Below are positions 23,140 to 36,790 of a stretch of 64,000 nt of DNA, one piece after another. The notes under the pieces are model-generated. The model did not search any database. It worked only from the letters and a program-made list of their open reading frames with translations, and was not told the origin of the DNA. Made by a program: the position numbers and the translations under genes. The stretch covers positions 682,001 through 746,000 of the forward strand of contig PZJY01000009.1 in the NCBI GenBank assembly GCA_031472005.1, given 5' to 3'. The first letter of the stretch is position 1; every line of letters starts with the position of its first letter. The DNA is from Tetracladium setigerum (Eukaryota; Ascomycota; Leotiomycetes; Helotiales).

Positions 23140-24796
23140 ATGGAGTCTACACGAGGCTGGCGAACATGTACTGCAGGCGATCCAAAGGTAAATCAACACA
23201 TGCACATGTCCCTTCAAGAGCAGATTTTAATATTGTATAGTTTTGGCCGGCCTGGATCCGTCATCTTATCCTTGCAGACCTGTGCTTTTTCGTCTTTCTC
23301 GGAAACCTCTATGCTTCCGGTATTTCCACCGGGTTTGTGAGCCTGGCGAAAGAGTTCCGGGTTGACTTCAGCGTGTTGACCGATGTCATCTCCTATCCAG
23401 TCTTAGCACTTGGAGTTGGCAATTTGTTCTGGACGCCGACTGCAATTTGTTTCGGGAAGAGACCGGTCATCCTCATCTCGATGGTGATGTTCCTCGGCTT
23501 TTGCATCTGGAGTGTTTATGCAAAGACCCTGGACGAACTGATTGCCTCGCGAGTTTTGGCATGTTTCGGTATGTTAATTCCACCTGTGCTTTAGAAATCC
23601 ATGCTAACATTGGTTCAAGCTGCTGGGAGTGTTGAGTCGCTTGGCCCAGCCATCATCGCTGACCTGTATATGGAACGCTATTTCGCTACATCTATGGCTG
23701 TCTTCTCTCTGTTCTTATCTGCTGGAGCGCAGGTCGGACCTACCATCGCAGGATATCTCATTGATTCTCGTGGCTGGCGTTGGTATTTCATCTTGAACGC
23801 CATCTTGATTGGCATCAATACCTTCCTGTCACTCTTCCTCCTCCCGGAAACTAACTACAGACGCCAGTACTTTGAGGGAGAAACGGCCAGCGAAGCCGAC
23901 AAGTTGGCAGTACAGGAAGTCGAGGAAGTTGAGCATGGAAACCAGAGTGCTGAGAAGCCTATGGCTGTGACAGGCGAGATCCACGGATTGGAAAATGAGC
24001 CGTACGCAGGCTCCTACTTCGCAGACCTGTTGGCTTTCAAGAATAGGGGTCTCGATCGAGGATTTTCGGCCTGGGCAAAACAGCTTTCTCTACCGTTCCG
24101 ATTCATCCTCATACCACACGCATTGTTTGCCACTCTTGCGTATGGGACCATCCTCGGAGGGTAAGTGCTCAGTCAAGATCCGTTCGATTTCAGTGCCTAA
24201 CGTAGCTGCCCAGAATTGTTGTGATAGCTGTGAAAGCGCCTCAGATCCTCTCGCCACCACCCTATCTCTTCTCTTCTTCCAGCATAGGCCTCTTCATTCT
24301 TGGCTCTTTTGTCGGTATAATTGTCGCCTATCCCATCAGTGGTCCGCTCACCGACGTACTCTCCCGCCGTTTGGCCAAGGCGAGTGGTGAACATCAACCC
24401 GAGCATCGCCTTCCGGCACTCATAGTACCCTTCGTCCTCTGTCCCCCAGGTCTTTTACTCTTCGCCTACATCATGGCGGAGAAGGGATCTTATGTCACCG
24501 CTTGTGTGGGCACGGCTCTTCAAGCTGCAGGCTTGGTCCTCGTGCCCTCTGTAGTACTTTCCGTGGTGGTGGATGCATACCCTCAGACTGGAAGTGAGGC
24601 AATGGTGTTGATCAACGCGGGGAAGAACATCGTTGCTTTTGGGATCACAGTGGGCAGCCCTTCGTGGTACGCTAAACAGGGGATAGTTAAGATGTTCTGG
24701 CAGTTGGCTGCTATGCAGTGGGGAGTTTTGGCTTTTGGAGTTCCGCTTTACTTCGCTGGGCCATGGCTGCGAAGGAAGACCTTATTTTTGATTTAA
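23140..24796 (+). CDS. MFS transporter (DHA1-like)
   Basis: Four exons (23140-23187, 23241-23568, 23620-24160, 24214-24796) give 499 residues with perfect phases. About 12 hydrophobic segments are visible, split by a charged central loop (around residue 240-300). The loop after helix 2 (ICFGKRPVILIS) resembles the usual G-x-x-x-D-R-x-G-R/K signature region, and SRGWRWYFILNAILIGINTF is the typical motif after helix 5. Fungal DHA1 members in the plasma membrane move small organic molecules, toxins or intermediates by proton antiport or uptake. The gene ends the metabolic block; its divergent promoter with fumarylacetoacetase suggests it imports the substrate or exports a product. Downstream sequence becomes AT-rich at once. 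Confidence 0.9.
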
Positions 24797-26531
24797 TACG
24801 ATAAAATAAATATAAAGTATGAGTAATTTATTGATAATACTTAAGACTCTTTTGAAGTTATCTTATATTCAACTTTAAATAAGACTTTAATAATAATATA
24901 GGCCTACTTATAAATCGCTTGTTAAACGACTTTAAATACAAATTAAAGATTATTACTACTATCCATTAAGTAACAGTGATTCTATTAACCTTCAACACTC
25001 AGCCTCACTTCTAGATTTGCTTACCACTACATCTTATAGGCCTCATCTAACGCGGCTTAAGAATCGAATAAATAAAGATAAATCACGCTATCTCCCCGAA
25101 AGTTCCACGATTCTTACATAGTCTTAATTAAATCAAGATTTAACATTCAAGTCGTATAACGAATTATCTCAAGTACAAGACAGTTCCATTTTATTAAATC
25201 TAGAAACAATATTTTCTAACCACGATTATACATAGTTAGGTGGTAGGTTAGGAGATCCTACTGTAGCCTTATATCATTAATAAAAAATAACAAATTGTAA
25301 ATTCCTTTAAAGTCCAGATGTCGATATTGTCACTTTTCCTTGCGGCGGAGACTATGATCAGGCAGCGGTTATGAAACTCGATTCATTAATAGTAATATAG
25401 ACTAAATTACTCTAAAGTGCTATTAAAGCAAGAGAGTCGAGTACCGCTATTCGCTAATTACTTAAAGAAATAGAATCTGAAATTTCTGATTTGTTTACCA
25501 CGACCGCTAGATTCTTCCGCTTTCTGGAGAGGGAGGAGAGACTATATCTTTCCGTAACGTTCGAAGTCCCTCAACCGCAAATCATTTTGGGGAGTCACAA
25601 AATTCGTCGTTGGGGATCATCAATGAAGATCATATCATTAATGAATTGCCATCCGTTCCAGCGAATGCAGAAATTGAATCGGCAGTACATAAGCAGCCAC
25701 AGGATGGGACCCTGGGGGAAATTCAGAGTATTCAGGATTGGCCACGGTGTACGGCTCAGAGAGCAATATAAAATTAGTTGACCGAGAGATGCTATGTTCA
25801 AGGGGGTGAAATTGCGCAAGAATTCTGACATTGTATGATAACGAGCGTCGGTTGGGCCAATTAGCATCGTGAATGACTTGCGTGCGTGTCCTTGGTATCA
25901 TTTGCGTTCAGATTATCATTAATTTCGCTTTCGTGGCGGGTGCGGACCTTAATCGCCGACGCATGAGGTTAGTGGGACTGTTTGCAATGTCAATTTCATT
26001 TCACTCCATTCCTGAATCGGGATTCGGGGCAATATGTACCCCGAAAGCTAAAAACGACAGATTCAATGGGAAGGGACAATTAAATATCCGTTTGAACGAG
26101 AACCTACATACTTCGTACATGGCCAGAATAATGGCCAAAAGGTGGTCTTTTATCCATGCCAGCGTGGCTGTAGAAGTTCTGGCAGGCTTGAGAGGGCTTG
26201 TCGAGGCGTAGAATCTGTAATCTCACTCGCTAAACGCCCTGGACTGCTATCCCTATATCTCCGCTGTATTAGGTTTAAACCGACGGGGTTGAGTAGTGTC
26301 ATTATTCAGCGTGATTTAGTTCTAAGACACGAAGAGCAGTAGTATTAATTCCATGATTTCCAATCAAGCCTAATAAGCAGTTGATCGTAGTGTAATACAT
26401 CCAGAGCATACCAAGAAACTTAGCTACTTAAACTTGTGGCTTCCTCTTTTGAGGCAGGGAGAAAATAGACCACAGCTCTCAGTCACTACCAAAAACATCC
26501 ATTATTTTTGTCGCTCCAGCATTCCGCAAAC
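24797..26531. other. AT-rich gene-free interval
   Basis: From 24797 to about 25460 the sequence is strongly AT-rich with many TA steps and scattered stop codons, as expected for a short RIP-mutated repeat relic. From 25460 to 26531 composition is normal but I recognise no gene; two open frames (25491-25781 and 25873-26211) have no family features. The last 100 bases should be the promoter of the DUF3237 gene. Confidence 0.5.
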
Positions 26532-27115
26532 ATGATCGGGCATAAAATCCTCTTCGCTCTTTCGGTGGTTACTGGGGTCTTCGCTCACCCACAACCAAAG
26601 GCCCCGCGACTCACATACCTTTACACCGCGAACATCACTCTTGGGCCAACCATAGACTATGGCGATGGTCCAAAAGGCCATCGAAGCCTTAGCATCGACG
26701 TTGGCGGCACGTTCTCGGGTCCAAAATTGAACGGTATGTTTAGTAGACTTCATGCCAAGTCATCTCCAATCCTCTCGTGCACTGTGTGATATACGAATTA
26801 TCAAGAATGGTATTCCAGTAAATAGACTCAATCTTACTTTCTCTAGGAACCGTCATCAGGGGAGAGGATTGGGGTATAACTGATAAGTCCGGCAATTTCT
26901 ACCCAGACGTGCGGTCTGGCTTCAGGACGGACGACGGAGCCGATATATACCTCCAGACAAGCGGAACGCAGCGAGGGAACGTTCTTCATCTGGCCATCCA
27001 ATTTGAGACCGGAAACGCCAAATACACCTGGTTGAACAACATCGTGGGAGTTGGAATATTGAAAGCGGGTAATGGATATGCTATCATCGAGACCTGGGAG
27101 CTGGAGTCTCCATAG
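26532..27115 (+). CDS. Secreted DUF3237 domain protein
   Basis: Two exons (26532-26733, 26847-27115; 113-nt intron) encode 156 residues. An N-terminal hydrophobic segment (IGHKILFALSVVTGVFAHP) is a convincing signal peptide. The rest matches the DUF3237 family: LTYLYTANITLG near the start, VGGTFSGPKLNGTV, the DWGITDKSGNFYPDVRSGFR centre and the FETGNAKYTWLNNIVGVG end. The family forms a small beta-barrel of unknown biochemical role, often found next to metabolic genes in fungi and bacteria. I chose the ATG at 26532 because it begins the signal peptide. No neighbour suggests a pathway. Confidence 0.85.
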
Positions 27116-28957
27116 TCTTAACTTGGAAGGGTGGTGGGTATGGAACCATCGCTATGAGACAAATATGCATGAAGATGACTGTTGGTCGCGGAATTGATGT
27201 TATGGATCAATGATGGGACATTCTCTTGCTTCTGCGATGACGATCATGGGGATAATCTAAAGTGCTAGTAAGATCTATCCGAATTATTGAAACAGAGTTC
27301 AGTATTGTTTTGTTAAACATTAAAAAGATACCAAATGACACGCGAGTGAAATCCCTACTCTGTATTCACGACTATGACTAGAAGTTGGTTGAAAGGAGAA
27401 CGCCACAAATTCTTGGGTTGGCTAGTCTGAAGATAAACGATTGCCAAGGATTAATTGGTCTTATGCGAGATCGGTCATGTGCGCCCGAGCTCGGGTCCTC
27501 CCGGTAACCGAAGCGGGACCAGCCTCATCATTAAGCCCAATCCGCGAGGCTGAGATAAATGACATGCTAGCACGCTAACTGATAGTTCCAGCGTCTTTGT
27601 TGTGTCAATTTGAATTTCGGAGTCAATGTCATGGCAGGTTGAAGAATTTAGGGTTCGTTCACGGTTGAAAGCGCTATCTGTCGCTGCTTTCAAAGGCCAG
27701 TCACCAAATCCACCAGGTTTTGTTCTCGATTTTCTTTTCTACTTCCTCGCTTACGTTTTCAGACGAGAATCACATGGCATGAAGCCCTGCAAGGGACCAA
27801 GCGGATCTTGCTCCAATAAATATATTACTATGAAAATGAAGATCAACTTACAGTTGTTGGATTCTCTATCCTCCTGATCATCAAAGATTGAATGTTCTTG
27901 GGACTACGTGACTAAAAAGAAGGCGAAATGATATAAAAACGAGATACCATATCAGCAAATCCCGTTGCTAGAATTGATTTGAATAGCAGGTGGCTCATCA
28001 TATGCCAAAGAGGAATAGTCCCCTCATATTTAACCGAATTACCACAACCGTATTTTTTGAGCTAGAAGTGGCTCGATTGATGGAATTTCTTGAGAAGGAC
28101 ATTGACATGTCCGAGAAGCCGCAAGCCCATGTGTACTTGTGTTTACCCTCCGACGTCTGACGTGCTACCGGAACTAATTTGACAGTAAAACTCCCAGACT
28201 TCAAACTGCCATCAATCCCTTTTGCTCCATTGAGCTATTATCTGATATACCTGCAGGTTTAACGATTCTAAGGTTCGGAATATTAACATAAGGTTGTTGT
28301 CTTGTCTGATTTTGTTAGTTGGCAACAAGGAAGTCTAGCAAAAAGCAGCCGCTTCCAAGTGCTTACTCGACCGGCGTCCGCTCCTGGTATATGCAGGGCA
28401 TGTTTATTTTCTGGCAGAAGCTATATTGCGGATGCTGTTCATCGCATGCCTTCTTCCTCTTGCGACAAGTCTCGTAAGTCTACTCATACGTGTAAGGGCC
28501 CGGGAAAGTCCATTATTAGAAACATTACTCTTGAGCAAGGCGTCCTGCACATTGCATCGAACGAGCTGATTTCGATAGGCCAGATCATTAGCGCCGCTGC
28601 TTTTGGTGCTTCTCATGGAACAATTAAAAGGGCCCTTAGCATCCCAAAATCTACAATTCGAGACACCTCCACTCACAACGCAACGATGATAATTCCCTTC
28701 CCCGTGCAGGTCGGCCAAGAATTTATACCGATCGAGATGTACGTTGTCTCGTGCGGTGTGTTCAATTGCACCCAAAATACACGTATACGCAAGTTCGGAA
28801 GGACTTAGGTGTAACTTGGAGTACCTCGACTATCAAATGTATGTTAGAACCTGTATTCTATTTGTACGAGCCTCGCTAATTAGAATATAAAATTCCGTCT
28901 CATTATACAAAACTCAAATTCGCCAACGCTATCGAGAGGTAAACATACAGAGTTGCT
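27116..28957. other. Gene-poor interval with no recognised gene
   Basis: About 1.8 kb between the DUF3237 gene and the end of the rhodopsin-like gene. Two opposed open frames around 28302-28808 (168 codons plus) and 28404-28775 (123 codons minus) overlap and neither shows a signal peptide, domain or splice-supported extension that I recognise. I leave them uncalled. Confidence 0.4.
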
Positions 28958-30362
28958 TTATATATTTTCCCCCTTCTTGGCTAGATCACTCATGTGTATA
29001 ATGGTGGTCGTTACCTCTATTCCACGAGTTGGCTTCCGCTTTACCCTCTCTATATTCAAGAGCTCGTCATCGCTGCCCTTGTCGGCACCATACGCTCTAT
29101 CTAAGGGGTATCGGCGGTCGCCTAGGGATGACTCCGAGGGCGCGCGAGCATAGTAATCGGCACGGGAAAGACCGGGCTCCGTGATCTTGGCGGAGGTGTC
29201 GTGAGTTGGGCGAGAGAGACCACGGGAATGGGAGTAGGATTTCAACTGGAGGTTAAAGAGAGAGAACCAGGTTTGTACAAGAGGTTTGAGACCTCGTGGG
29301 TATGTTAGCTTCGCTCGCTGAATGATTTTCAATGAGGCTTACCAGGGATGGAGAGCGCGATGATAGTAGAGCCAACTTCAGCGCATTCAATAACCAGTTG
29401 AGGACCGTAGACCCAGCTAGTGTCGATGAATACACCGTTACTTTGGATAACAATCCAAAGTCGGAAGATGGAGATAACAATGACTCTACATGTTCTTTAG
29501 TAACTCGTCTTTGTGCGAAGGGCGGCAGGTACCTTACAAGACACCCGGGAGTAGAACTGCCGAGAGCGTGAGCTTCTTTCTTGTGGTTGCCTTGAGCTTG
29601 AGAATGATAATAATGGGAATTACGAAAAGGATCAGATCACTCAGGATGGAAATGCTGGAGTTGGTAGCGTAGAGGATGACCCATGGCAGGCACACATAAT
29701 CGTTGACGTTTGGTTGAAAGTAGTTGGGCCATAGTGCAGTCACTGGCTTGCAATGGAAGACAATGAGGAAGATCTGGGGAATATAACCAGCGACGAGGAA
29801 CACGGCAGAACATCGGACTGTCCATATCAGACTGCCACTGCGATCGCACAGGCGATGATAGAACGCTAGACCCGACATCCGACCTAAGAAGAGGGCGGTT
29901 GCGTAGATCAAATGAGCCCAAAAATCCAAAATTTGGGCGAGATCGAGTTGCGAGTTTGTCATGATGTATTCAACGTACTCGTTATGCCGAGCTGCACCGG
30001 TGTTGATGATGCCTATACATAATCCTGAAAAGGTGATGTAGCATAGCTACTGAGAATTAGATGTTGATCAATAGTATTCGAAGTTGAACGATCTAGGAAG
30101 ATTGACATACTAGCGAGAAACCGGCCAGCCAGTCATCAAGCCCATAGCTTTTGATCACGAACAACCGTCCGTATGCACGTAGTGAATATATCAGACCGCT
30201 GAACACTACCAGGAAGATAATCCCTCCATTTGTGATATGATTCTGTGACTCTGCAAGGTATTCCGGAGTCACATGGCTCGGAATTCCAGTGGCGTTGGTC
30301 TTGAAAGCATCGACGATTTCATAAGGGATGTCTGAACCCGAACGTCTCACCAGGACATCCAT
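28958..30362 (-). CDS. Fungal rhodopsin-like (PTH11/SAT4-type) integral membrane protein
   Basis: Four exons (30362-30111, 30046-29538, 29485-29343, 29292-28958) join in phase to give 412 residues. Seven hydrophobic helices are visible, beginning with GGIIFLVVFSGLIYSLRAYGR and the conserved YGLDDWLAG, then LIYATALFLGRMSGLAFYHRLC, the WTVRCSAVFLVAGYIPQIFLIVFHCKPV region, an LSDLILFVIPIIIILKLK helix and a VYGPQLVIECAEVGSTIIALSIPG end. This is the standard arrangement of the fungal rhodopsin domain family (PF20684), often grouped with PTH11-like receptors. The polar C-terminal tail (about 110 residues) would face the cytosol. A ligand cannot be inferred. There is no N-terminal CFEM domain. Confidence 0.85.
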
Positions 30363-31900
30363 CTTGAACTTCTAGGGTTTTCGTGAGGAAGTCAGATTAT
30401 GATATGGCTGGGCGGCGACTGCGAGAGGAATGCAGGAGGTGAAGAAGATCGAGTGGTTGGCAATAATATAATCCTGACAAACGCTAGTCGACATTGAGGA
30501 CCAGTCCGAGGAATCACCATCTTTCAACCAACTCCTGGGTTGTGTTTCTGATCCTCAGGGGCTGGGCAGCAGCGTTGATGTGATAGACAGGGGAATGAAT
30601 TCTCACGCCATAAATAATTCTTGTCTACCATGATCTCCAAGCTTGTGCAACGTATTATACCCATGACGACTACGGCATGATCCATGATGAAAAGTGGATC
30701 CAAGACGGAGTGGCGCAGGGTGAGTTTGGCCGACAGCAACACACAAGAGTATGCCGAGAGCAACACACGACGTCGGGAATGAACAAGCTTTCTTACAATA
30801 ATCCGGGGTGATGCTTTTTTTTTTTTTGCTTATTTGCCTCTCATCCATAGTGTCGCCAGGGACTACCTTTATTTGCATTAATAATTCCCAAATCGCCGCC
30901 TTGTGACAATACGATCATTGGTGTTGCCTCTAGTGGGAATCTACTGGGGAGTAGAAGGCCCTCTTGTACGAAATAGAGTTTCCAATCCCCCCCGAAGTAG
31001 CCGGGACACATCTGACCCATGTTATTTATCCTTTCCCGTCTTGCGGTTTACAAAGTAAATAACCTGTTAAAGGTCGAATACGACACCTACCAAGGGAGAG
31101 TAAGGGTGAGGATCTGCGACTTCATGATATAAAATATGCTATTAGATTTTATGCTTTAAAGATATGTTGAATTCGACATTCATACTATCAAAGTTGGGGT
31201 GACGCAAATTGAACACTGTCACCGCCTACAAGTACTTCGTACCATTAAGGGGTGTGCCGCTCATCGCTCACTACCCTTTTCTGTTGGTCTGGCCCATAGT
31301 ACTGGTACCTCCGCCGAAGACTCTCATGCCTGCAGAGGCAAGGCTCGTCTTACTGCTTTCGGATTTGTCCTCGCGAACCCTGCACTGAGAGGCCTGATGT
31401 CCCTAGCGAAGTGTAGAATTCCGCAATGTTTACTTTAAGAGGGGATCAAATCAAACTGCATTAGGCAATCAGATTTAAGTCCACGAGGTGATTCTACCAG
31501 CAACATTGTGTTAGTTGTCTTCTTACTTCTTAGATAATCCAGTTTTTCTGATATCCTTGGTTCTTTCTTCTTTATTTTCAATTGCATGACCTTTCGTATC
31601 CATTTCAACCCATGATTACACTCCCTCCCTAAATTACAATAGCCAAGTAATGGCAGGATGGAATGACACGCTGGGTGGGGCCGTATCTCTACGGACGGGG
31701 AGTGCCGACTTCAGAAAAAGCTTCGACACCTTCCTACAACAATGTAATAATCTCCTGCGCCGGCGCACTAACCCAATCCGTTACTCCATGTAGTTGTTTG
31801 TAAGCCCATAGTTTCTTTTAGCTGATATCTTATAAGACTCAGCTCACGTCGGAATAATGTGCATCTCCAACTATCTTGGTCCTTGTTGTCACTTTACAAA
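30363..31900. other. Intergenic interval without a recognised gene
   Basis: About 1.5 kb. It contains an 11-T run near 30817-30828 and two short open frames (minus near 30524-30878, plus 31199-31438) without family features. The final 150 bases before 31901 should be the promoter of the nucleoside permease gene. Confidence 0.4.
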
Positions 31901-33200
31901 ATGCGTTTCCTCGGCGCGGCTGTGAGTGCGGCGGTTCTTGCCGTTCGTGGAGTCGCTGCTCAGCCAGTGGCCGATGCTCCTGCGACCGACAATGCCATCA
32001 CAGACGCTGATAGCAGTTCTGCCGACTTGGCAGCTTCCTCGACAGCTTCGTATGGTATCAAACCAAAGGTCGTGATAATCAGTCATGTAAGCAAAGCCTC
32101 GTGTGTTCGACGATTAGCTCGCTGACAGACAGACCCTCAGTTCGGGCTGGAGGCATCCGCTTGGTATGGCATCAAAGATTTCAATGTCCTTGCACGCAAT
32201 ATAACGGTACCTGGGTTTTCGCCGAGATACCCACAGGCGCATTGCACTCTAAATGGCGAAGTTTGCCAGGTCACAACGGGTGAAGCAGGTACGATTCGAA
32301 GGTGCCTCAGCTCATTCGCTTTGCTTACTCTTTTTAGAGATTAACGCTGCTTCAACGATATCGGCTCTGGCTCTCAGTCCCTTGTTCGACCTGACTACCT
32401 CATACTTCCTCGTCGCTGGTATTGCGGGTATAAACCCCCAACGAGGCTCCACCGGCTCTGTAGGTTTTGCGCGCTTTGCCGTCCAAGTTTCCCAACAATA
32501 CGAATTCGACATCCGCGATCTGGGAAATAACTTCACCACCGGATACATCCCTTACGGAACGCAAGTCCCAGCTCCCGCACAATACCCCACCAATGTATAC
32601 GGCACTGAAGTCTTCGAAGTCAATGCTTCCCTTCAAAAACTGGCCATTGCATTGGCATCCAAAGCTAAACTCTCGGATGACCCAGCCGCTGCGGCGTATC
32701 GTCAGAAATATCAATTCGCCGCTGCCAGGAAGGCTCCGTCAGTTCTTGCATGCGACGTCAGCACATCTGACAACTACTTCCATGGCAAGATCCTTGGAGA
32801 TGCAGCAGCGAACTTTACAACCTTGATGACTGATGGTAAAGGCGTATACTGTACCACAGCGCAAGAAGACAACGCCACCCTCGGTGCTCTCCTCCGCGCC
32901 GCCAAGGCAAAGAAAGTCGATTTCAAGCGCGCGATCGTTATGCGGACAGGTGCGGCGTTCGACCGGCCGCCACCAGGAGAAAGTGCATTCCAGCATCTAT
33001 TCTACAATGACGTAGACGCGTTTGGACCCAGCTTGGACAACATCTACCTTGCTGGGATCCAGGTCGTCAAGGGCATCTTGAGCGGCTGGGTACCGAAGTA
33101 CAAGGCTGGAGTCGAGCCGACAAACTACGTCGGAGATATCTTTGGAAGTCTAGGTGGCGTGCCAGATTTTGGACCCTATCCTGACTTTGGAGAGGCATGA
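31901..33200 (+). CDS. Purine nucleoside permease (NUP family)
   Basis: Three exons (31901-32086, 32141-32288, 32338-33200) give 398 residues. An N-terminal secretory signal (RFLGAAVSAAVLAVRGVAAQP) is followed by KPKVVIIS and FGLEASAWY, then NITVPGFSPRYPQAHCTLNGEVCQ, and INAASTISALALSPLFDLTTSYFLVAGIAGINP, all typical of the NUP family (PF06516). The C-terminus carries the VMRTGAAFDRPPPGES segment. The yeast relative Candida NUP transports adenosine and guanosine; many fungal members look secreted or surface-bound and are related in fold to nucleoside phosphorylases. All splice phases agree and no frame break occurs. It stands alone between two gene-poor stretches. Confidence 0.88.
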
Positions 33201-33960
33201 AAAGCTGCATAGATGGTATGAAGAACTTGATATAGAAACTGCATGGAATAGATATATGAAGTACATATAGATAGCAATACATAGTAGCCACATTTAGCAG
33301 CGGCTAGAAATCTTCGTACCAATTTTTAAGTCAAGTGAAGACGGGCCTCATCTGCTGCTACTTATGTGCTAAGATGTCAATATATCCCATTTTAGCGCTA
33401 GCTGCAACTATCCAACTCTATACTCAGGTATACCTAAACCCAGACTGTAACGATCGTGCTACTAGTGCAATGCTATAAGGACACTCGGACCTACAGCGGG
33501 TTCGTGACAGAAATAGGAAGATTTCCGTCTGGATATTGGTGTGTAGAAATAAGAGTGCTTCTTTAAGTACGTTAAGCTTTGGCAATCTCCACATTTCCGT
33601 TGCTTGTTTAACCTGTTTATTGCCGCTTTTACGTAGACATATTGCGCTCCATGCCCCAGGTCTACCCTCTCCACATTCCCAAGCTTAGTACCTCACGGCT
33701 GAACCCACTCACATCTCTCCTGTTAACAGATAAGCATAGTTGTTTGTGCATGGGAGGACTTATTTGCCATCGAACAGATGGAAATTTCCAACACCAGCAT
33801 GATGCTCTCCCTGGAAACTGGCCGGAGAAGCTTAACAGGGTTGGTGCAATCAGACTCGTATTTGGTAGAGTTAACATCTCCATCCTTTATGGATAGCTTA
33901 ACGATAGATTTCAAGCAACGACAGCTGTCTCCTCCAATGCATTGATACGGCTCAATCAAA
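33201..33960. other. Intergenic region
   Basis: About 760 bases after the nucleoside permease. Short open frames on both strands overlap each other and show no recognisable family. Confidence 0.35.
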
Positions 33961-34410
33961 ATGGCTTCCCTCTCCATTCTCGAATCACTTGCACGACTCC
34001 CCCAGGATGCGAACATCAAGCTGGAGAAGAAGGGAACGACCGCTGGTAAGGTTTCCTTACAAGGCATGCTTCAGCGAATCCAGGCAAAACGGCAACCACT
34101 TCGGTGACTGAACAGTTTATCAGTCGTAGCTACTTTGTCCCATAGAACATTTAACTCGTCTCCTGCCTCGTACCTCCGTCCTCAGCTAGGAATGTCAATA
34201 GGGTAAGTTTTGGTTCCTTTTCACTATATTGAAATGTATCAGGTATCTTGACTGCGAAAGAAGTCGTAAATAGTTCGCGGAAACGTGCTCGGAAGCGTAA
34301 GAGTATTGCTCTAGAGGCAGAACAGCCGGAACCAGTGTCAGAGCCAATGCCAGTGTCAGAAATGACGTGGCCAGAAGTTCGGAGTGCACCAGTGGCGCGG
34401 ATGTACTGAA
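33961..34410 (+). other. Possible small gene or gene relic
   Basis: An ATG at 33961 opens a short frame beginning MASLSILESLARLPQDANI, with a GTAAGG donor near 34045. A second stretch at about 34242-34410, preceded by an AG acceptor, encodes a basic segment (SSRKRARKRKS) and a short acidic/proline-rich tail ending in a stop. A basic cluster after an ILTAKEVV-like run is reminiscent of C-terminal tails of pogo-type transposases, but the similarity is too weak to assign. It may be a relic. Between 34411 and 35200 no gene is recognised. Confidence 0.25.
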
Positions 34411-35879
34411 GTGCAGGTTGTTGAAACTTAGATTGCTGCAAGAGGAGGAGGAAGTCATTGCTTTGTCTTTTAAACTTGATTCGAGTGGCTAAACAGTATC
34501 CTGAACTTGCACTGGACTGTTTCTCTCACCTACCTCAAAGGACCTTTTCTTGGTGCTCTCTCATTTGTGGCCCTCTCGGACCCGATGAGACCCTCAAGAA
34601 TCCAACTCTCTTTTCAGGGATGATAATCACAATGGTCAAAGAAATCCACAGCCTTGGTGGGTTTGGGTTAAAGCGCACCGTGTCTAAAGGTGTCTCCGAT
34701 GGCGATTTGTGGTAATGCGTCTCTTCGGCGATATAACTACACGGATCCTTGAACGCATCTCAAATACAGCAATTATCTAGCCCAAGCGATGACTGACATT
34801 GCATGTCTCCTACTGTACCACACTAGCCTCCAAGCCTCCTCGACGATTTACATCAGATTCATATACCACTTACAGCCCCGCAATCCTTACCGTCTTCACA
34901 GTCGCTTCTCCTGATAGTAACTCGGAATGATCCGCCACCACATCCACTTCACGGGTGTCAACCTACCCTTTAATTGTACTAAAGCATGACTGGTACTGCC
35001 ATAACGGTGGTACTGTCGTCCTTCTGGTGCTAGGACTCGTGACTTGTGCCAAGGCATTCGTAATAACTGTTGGTCTTCGTCCTGAAATTTCGATCATTGC
35101 CTATACTCACGCTCTATCGCGTTTAAAAGTAATTATTCCTATAGTGACAGCAAGGTCTTGTCTCTAAATATAGCACAAAGCCCCTAGCGAGGCCAAAAAA
35201 ATAAACACAACATGAATAAAAATAGTAATATACAAAACAGAATGCAGTCTATTCTGACGAATATATAAACCTTAGTTCCTGGAGCTTAATACTATAAATT
35301 GCTTCTATATAATCTTTGAAATATTTTATATATTCGAGAATAAGATTCTGAGACTTGTATACTGGGTAATAATACTCTATTTTAGTATAGAGATTTCTTT
35401 TTTTTGGGGATAAATCTGTTCAATATAATCTATTATATTTTTGTAGGGTAGTAAAAAGAGTTTATCTATTTCTTATAATTATTTGATTTATTGCTAATGG
35501 TTGATATCCTTAAGGTAAGGCTTTATAGTATTAAATAAGTGATAATAAATATAGAATAAAAATAAGTGTGTAATTATAGCAAGTGTTGTGTTTAAAGAGT
35601 ATATTTAATATATCCCCTTCTCTTTGTATAAAGGGGATAATTATCTTATATCTACCTTATTAATAACTTATATAAAACTTAATTTACTTATCTTAAGATA
35701 ATACTATTTATACCTCTCCTCTTTATTATAATATATATAACTCCTTTTTAATTTTAAAGTTTTAAGTTATAAAATAATATTAATTAAGTTATCTCGATTT
35801 ATACTTATTATTTTTCTTAATATTAATAACTCTCTTTTCTTTATATATATCACATAGTCCCCAGAATTTATTACTAAAG

Positions 35880-36164
35880 AAGGCTGATCGACAGTTTGCC
35901 GGACACTGTCCTCGTGCTAAGAGGTAGTATCGCGATAACCGAGGATATTCGATAGTAGAAGATTATTATCGATTATATAATTAGTGCGGATATCAGCATA
36001 ACTATTTAGTCCGACATTTGCCCGGGGCTTAACCGCTAGGTTTCCGCCCCCTATATATACTTAGCTCTATCCCTTTATAAAAAGGGCAGAGATTAGTTTA
36101 CTACTAATAAATCTACTTGCTTAATACCACCTCTTCGCCTTCTATTTGTTACTCATTTCACAAT

Positions 36165-36165
<1 letters not shown>
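35880..36165 (+). repeat. Dispersed repeat B, copy 1 (LTR-like)
   Basis: The segment ending in CTCTATCCCTTTATAAA and a CTTCGCCTTCTATTTGTTACTCATTT-like tail (36064-36158) is matched by a more AT-mutated copy at about 50675-50775. A TATA-type box and a pyrimidine-rich end resemble the promoter part of an LTR. This copy keeps many C and G residues that the other has lost, so it was less exposed to RIP. The 5' limit is uncertain. Confidence 0.55.

Positions 36166-36790
<625 letters not shown>

Noticed and set aside
28302..28808. Opposed 168- and 123-codon frames
   Set aside because: Neither shows a domain, signal peptide or plausible splice partner; overlap on opposite strands suggests chance.
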